DNA of 10,275 bases from Candidatus Kapaibacterium sp. (GTDB lineage Bacteria; Bacteroidota; Ignavibacteria; Kapaibacteriales; UBA2268). The translations under genes were made by a program, and so were the position numbers. The notes under the pieces were generated by a model that saw only the letters and a program-made list of their open reading frames with translations, was not told the DNA's origin and ran no database searches. Each line of letters starts with the position of its first letter. The stretch's first letter is position 1. The stretch spans positions 1 through 10,275 of the forward strand of contig JAQUZU010000060.1 of assembly GCA_028691175.1 (NCBI GenBank), read 5' to 3'. Positions 7,608 through 10,275 of the stretch are shown here, one piece after another.

Positions 7608-9896
7608 ATGCTTAAATATAAAATAACAGCAAGAGCATTATTCACGTTAATTGCTTTTTTTTCTTCCGTTTTCGTCGCTCAGACCCAAGTCCCGTATTCT
7701 CAGTTATATGAATCTACGATGTATAAGTCGAAGTACGAAATCGGCTTGGTATCTTTCCGCGGAAACAACAACTATACCTCCGAGACACTCGAAACAATAA
7801 TATCCTCCACGGCAACAGATTATTCAATTTTATACAGTGTATTCGAGTTTTCGTATCTAAACTTGATAGATCACCCGCTTGTTCCTGCGTTTGTAAAGCA
7901 CAATCTCAACAGCAACCTGCAAACACTTGAAAACGATATTTCCTTTTTTCGAGAGGAACTTGTCGATATCGACATCGCAAATCTCCGAAGTTATTATCAC
8001 CAGCACGGGTTTCACCACGCAAAAATTTCATATCGCTTCGTACCGAACTATCGAAAAGAACTAAACGAATTAATTTTCTATATCAACGAAGGAAAACGCT
8101 ATAAACTTGCGGCGCTCGACTTTGATATTACCGACTCGCTACCCGAAGAAATTGACGCTAAAGTCCACAGTTTCATTACTATTCGTCCCGGAAGCAACTT
8201 CTCCGAACCACGCATTTTGAACGCAGCAAACAACATTGTCACTTATCTGAAGTCCGTCGGCTATTTCTTTGCCACGATGAAGAACCCGCAAGTAATTATC
8301 GATAACGAAAACGAAGCCGACAGCGTTTATCTGAACATCTCCCCCGGTCCGCGGTGCAAAATCGGCTCAATCCAGTTTATTCAAAATTTCAACAACCAAA
8401 AGATTCTTTCTAATTCGCTGCTTAAAAGTCAGCTCACGATCGAAGAGGGCGATTGGTATAACAACAACGATATTACGAAAACCGAATCGAATTTTTTGAG
8501 TCTCAGTGCTTTTCAGTATGTTAGAATCGATACTTCAAAATATAATCCGGCAGATTCCACGCTGAATTTCTTGGTTGATTTGCGCTATAAAAAGCAACAG
8601 GAATATGGTTTTAGCAGTTTTATAAATCGAACAATGTTCGAAAAATACCTGAACGCAGGCTTCGAGTTATCATACACGCATAAAAATGCGTTTGGCTCGG
8701 CACAGGTATTCAATCCGTTTGCGCGTATTGTTATGCTCGACGTCAGCAAATCAATTAACGATATTTCAAATGCCGAATACGAGTATCAGTTTGGTCTAAG
8801 CTTGTCGCAGCCGCTTTTGTGGAAAATCAACAGTGCAAAAGTGGGCGTAATATCGCAGCTGATGTACTCGAAACGTACGATTTACGACGAACTCCGCCTT
8901 ACGACTTTTTCGCTTCCGATAAAATTTCCGATCACATTTTCTTCGCGGACATACTTTAATCTCGGCTCGCTAGAGTTTGGATTTGAGCGTCAAATGCCGA
9001 ATAACTATCCGACGGCAATCGAAAATGCACTTCAAACCGCGGAATCATCGCAAGATACAATCGATATTTTCAAGCGGTTTATGCAGTTTGAGGATTTATA
9101 CAATTTTGTCGAAGAGAAAAAGCCGTTCCTTACATCGACGACTCTTGGTTTTAGTATCAGCGGTGACAACCGCAACGATCCTTTCTATCCGACAAGTGGG
9201 CATTATGCGGCAATTAATCTCGACATCGCACCATTCAAAGCGAACAAATACACCGGCGTGAGTAATTATATCAAATTACAATTGCTATACACAACTTTTT
9301 TAAATCTCAGTCCGAAGTCTGTTCTTGCACTAAAAATTCGTGGCGGACATATTTTCTGGATGGATCGGAGCAATTCGCTTGTTCCATACGATCGGCAGTT
9401 TTTTGCCGGCGGAGCGAACTCCGTTCGTGGATGGGCATCGCGTCGATTGCGATATTTCGGAGTCAGCCAGCGAGATGCAGTCGAAAATGAATATTTTCAT
9501 TTTACGGAAGACTTCATCGGCAGCACTTCTATTATCGAGGGTAGCTTCGAATGGCGCTATAAATTGGTAACGCCGAGCCGTCGAAATACTACTTTTCAGC
9601 AATATCTCGAAGGAATTAGTTTAGCATTCTTTATCGACTACGGCAACGCGTATCAGTGGTTCTATTATTCGGACGATAAAGACTATACTTACAAGCCGAA
9701 GTTGATCGACTATCTAAAGGGACTTGCCGTCGCGTATGGAGCGGGAATTCGATACGACACGCCGGTCGGAGCAATTCGCTTGGACTTAGGCTGGAAGCTT
9801 TACGATCCAAACTCGCAATTTGATCCGGATTTATATCCTGCGGTCGGCAAATTAAGCGACATTCAATTCCATATTGGTCTGGGCACTCCATTCTAA
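7608..9896 (+). CDS. BamA/TamA-family (Omp85) outer-membrane protein with POTRA domains
   Basis: Omp85 proteins insert or translocate proteins (some handle lipids) at the outer membrane, using periplasmic POTRA domains and a 16-strand barrel. The 762-residue chain starts with a signal peptide that probably cleaves after A24 (VFVA-QTQ). POTRA-like segments lie at about 44-160 (IGLVSFRGNNNY, then LRSYYHQHGFHHAKI), 165-246 (ending VYLNISPGP) and 250-328 (IGSIQFIQNFNNQ to LNFLVDLRYKK). The barrel covers about 331-762 and contains DNRNDPFYPTSGH (520-531, from the core D), the family hallmark FFAGGANSVRGW (598-609) with the VRG of loop 6, and a C-terminal TPF with terminal phenylalanine. Three POTRA-like units suggest a TamA-like protein rather than the five-POTRA BamA, but divergent copies in this group make a precise name unsafe. 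An ATG at 7608 gives the signal peptide; no clear Shine-Dalgarno sequence is seen. Confidence 0.9.
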   Translation: MLKYKITARALFTLIAFFSSVFVAQTQVPYSQLYESTMYKSKYEIGLVSFRGNNNYTSETLETIISSTATDYSILYSVFEFSYLNLIDHPLVPAFVKHNLNSNLQTLENDISFFREELVDIDIANLRSYYHQHGFHHAKISYRFVPNYRKELNELIFYINEGKRYKLAALDFDITDSLPEEIDAKVHSFITIRPGSNFSEPRILNAANNIVTYLKSVGYFFATMKNPQVIIDNENEADSVYLNISPGPRCKIGSIQFIQNFNNQKILSNSLLKSQLTIEEGDWYNNNDITKTESNFLSLSAFQYVRIDTSKYNPADSTLNFLVDLRYKKQQEYGFSSFINRTMFEKYLNAGFELSYTHKNAFGSAQVFNPFARIVMLDVSKSINDISNAEYEYQFGLSLSQPLLWKINSAKVGVISQLMYSKRTIYDELRLTTFSLPIKFPITFSSRTYFNLGSLEFGFERQMPNNYPTAIENALQTAESSQDTIDIFKRFMQFEDLYNFVEEKKPFLTSTTLGFSISGDNRNDPFYPTSGHYAAINLDIAPFKANKYTGVSNYIKLQLLYTTFLNLSPKSVLALKIRGGHIFWMDRSNSLVPYDRQFFAGGANSVRGWASRRLRYFGVSQRDAVENEYFHFTEDFIGSTSIIEGSFEWRYKLVTPSRRNTTFQQYLEGISLAFFIDYGNAYQWFYYSDDKDYTYKPKLIDYLKGLAVAYGAGIRYDTPVGAIRLDLGWKLYDPNSQFDPDLYPAVGKLSDIQFHIGLGTPF

Positions 9897-9931
9897 AAAA
9901 AAACCGCTTTCATCACTGAAAACGGCTTTTT
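9896..9931. terminator. Bidirectional terminator between convergent genes
   Basis: The A-tract with CCGCTTTC (to 9911) pairs with GAAAACGGCTTTTT (9918-9931) around ATCACT, with one bulged C and one C-A mismatch. On the plus strand it ends in TTTTT just after the Omp85 stop. On the minus strand it ends in a run of nine T opposite 9895-9903, so it should work at least as well for the convergent gene. Confidence 0.7.
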
Positions 9932-9950
9932 ATATTCTATGCAGAGAAAA

Positions 9951-10275
9951 TTATCTGAAAATCGAGAACATATTTATTCCTGATTTCACCTTCGTCTCTT
10001 TTGCAGCTACTTTTCCGCTCGGACGTGTATAATTTACAGCTAAGCCATCTTTGTCGGTAATGACCCGATAATATCCTACTTCTATACAAGTATGTTCGAG
10101 ATCGTTACCTTTCTCGCGCATCCAAAAGGTGTAGTACCTGTATAAATAGGCATTCCCTGCGCTTTAAGCGAATCAGCCGTCGGTGAATTGTATCAACTTC
10201 CGTAACAGTGGTACTGACGTTGATGCAATCGCATACATAATCATCTTCGCTGCAGCCGATCAAAGCGACGAACAG
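9951..10275 (-). pseudogene. Putative small lipoprotein gene, interrupted by two apparent frameshifts and cut by the window edge
   Basis: Read on the minus strand, three reading frames give consecutive protein-like pieces. From 10275 to 10192 the frame reads LFVALIGCSEDDYVCDC and onward, a lipoprotein signal end with lipobox LIGC followed by an acidic, cysteine-containing start. From 10192 to about 10136 a second frame reads YNSPTADSLKAQGMPIYTG. From about 10136 to the stop at 9951-9953 a third frame reads YYTFWMREKGNDLEH, GYYRVITDKDG and so on, ending NMFSIFR. Each junction is repaired by adding one base, so both look like one-base deletions. The repaired product would have at least about 105 residues and sit in a membrane facing the periplasm or surface. 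I do not recognise the family. Sequencing error near a contig end would explain it as well as gene decay. Confidence 0.5.

Noticed and set aside
1..10275. Search for CRISPR arrays, tRNA or rRNA genes, IS ends, or toxin-antitoxin and defence genes
   Set aside because: No spaced direct repeats, cloverleaf-like sequence, transposase motif or known defence domain was seen by eye on either strand. Gene order and content are those of housekeeping and envelope genes.

Overview
The window reads as ordinary chromosomal DNA from a Gram-negative bacterium of the Bacteroidota/Chlorobiota/Ignavibacteriota/Kapaibacteriota group. Three things suggest this: an Oar-like TonB-dependent receptor with an N-terminal carboxypeptidase-regulatory-like domain, a DUF2795-type small protein, and TAnnTTTG octamers upstream of transcription units, which resemble the -7 element of Bacteroidota sigma factors. 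The phylum is an inference. No phylogenetic marker was compared, and nothing indicates a phage, plasmid, IS element or CRISPR array.

Layout. Positions 1-557 hold the C-terminal end of an ADP-forming acyl-CoA synthetase (ATP-grasp domain), cut by the window edge. A 208-base gap follows with a perfect 10-bp GC-rich inverted repeat and promoter-like sequence. Positions 766-4035 encode a 1089-residue outer-membrane TonB-dependent receptor, followed by a clear intrinsic terminator. Positions 4197-7223 are a tight run, plsY-gpsA-rimO, with gaps of 17 and 16 bases. GpsA makes sn-glycerol-3-phosphate and PlsY acylates it, so the first two genes cover consecutive steps of phospholipid synthesis. RimO modifies ribosomal protein S12. 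Positions 7315-7554 encode a very acidic 79-residue DUF2795-like protein behind the best promoter match in the window. Positions 7608-9896 encode a BamA/TamA-family (Omp85) outer-membrane protein with POTRA domains and a barrel.

The right end (9951-10275, minus strand) has no intact ORF. It can be read as the 3' part of a small lipoprotein gene interrupted by two apparent one-base deletions, convergent with the Omp85 gene across a bidirectional terminator. This is either a real pseudogene or poor sequence near a contig end.

The shared theme is the cell envelope: outer-membrane transport, phospholipid precursors, outer-membrane protein assembly and a lipoprotein. I found no convincing new biological system. 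The items most worth a second look are the broken lipoprotein gene, the palindromic intergenic element, the inserted segment in the first POTRA-like region, and the shared promoter octamer.
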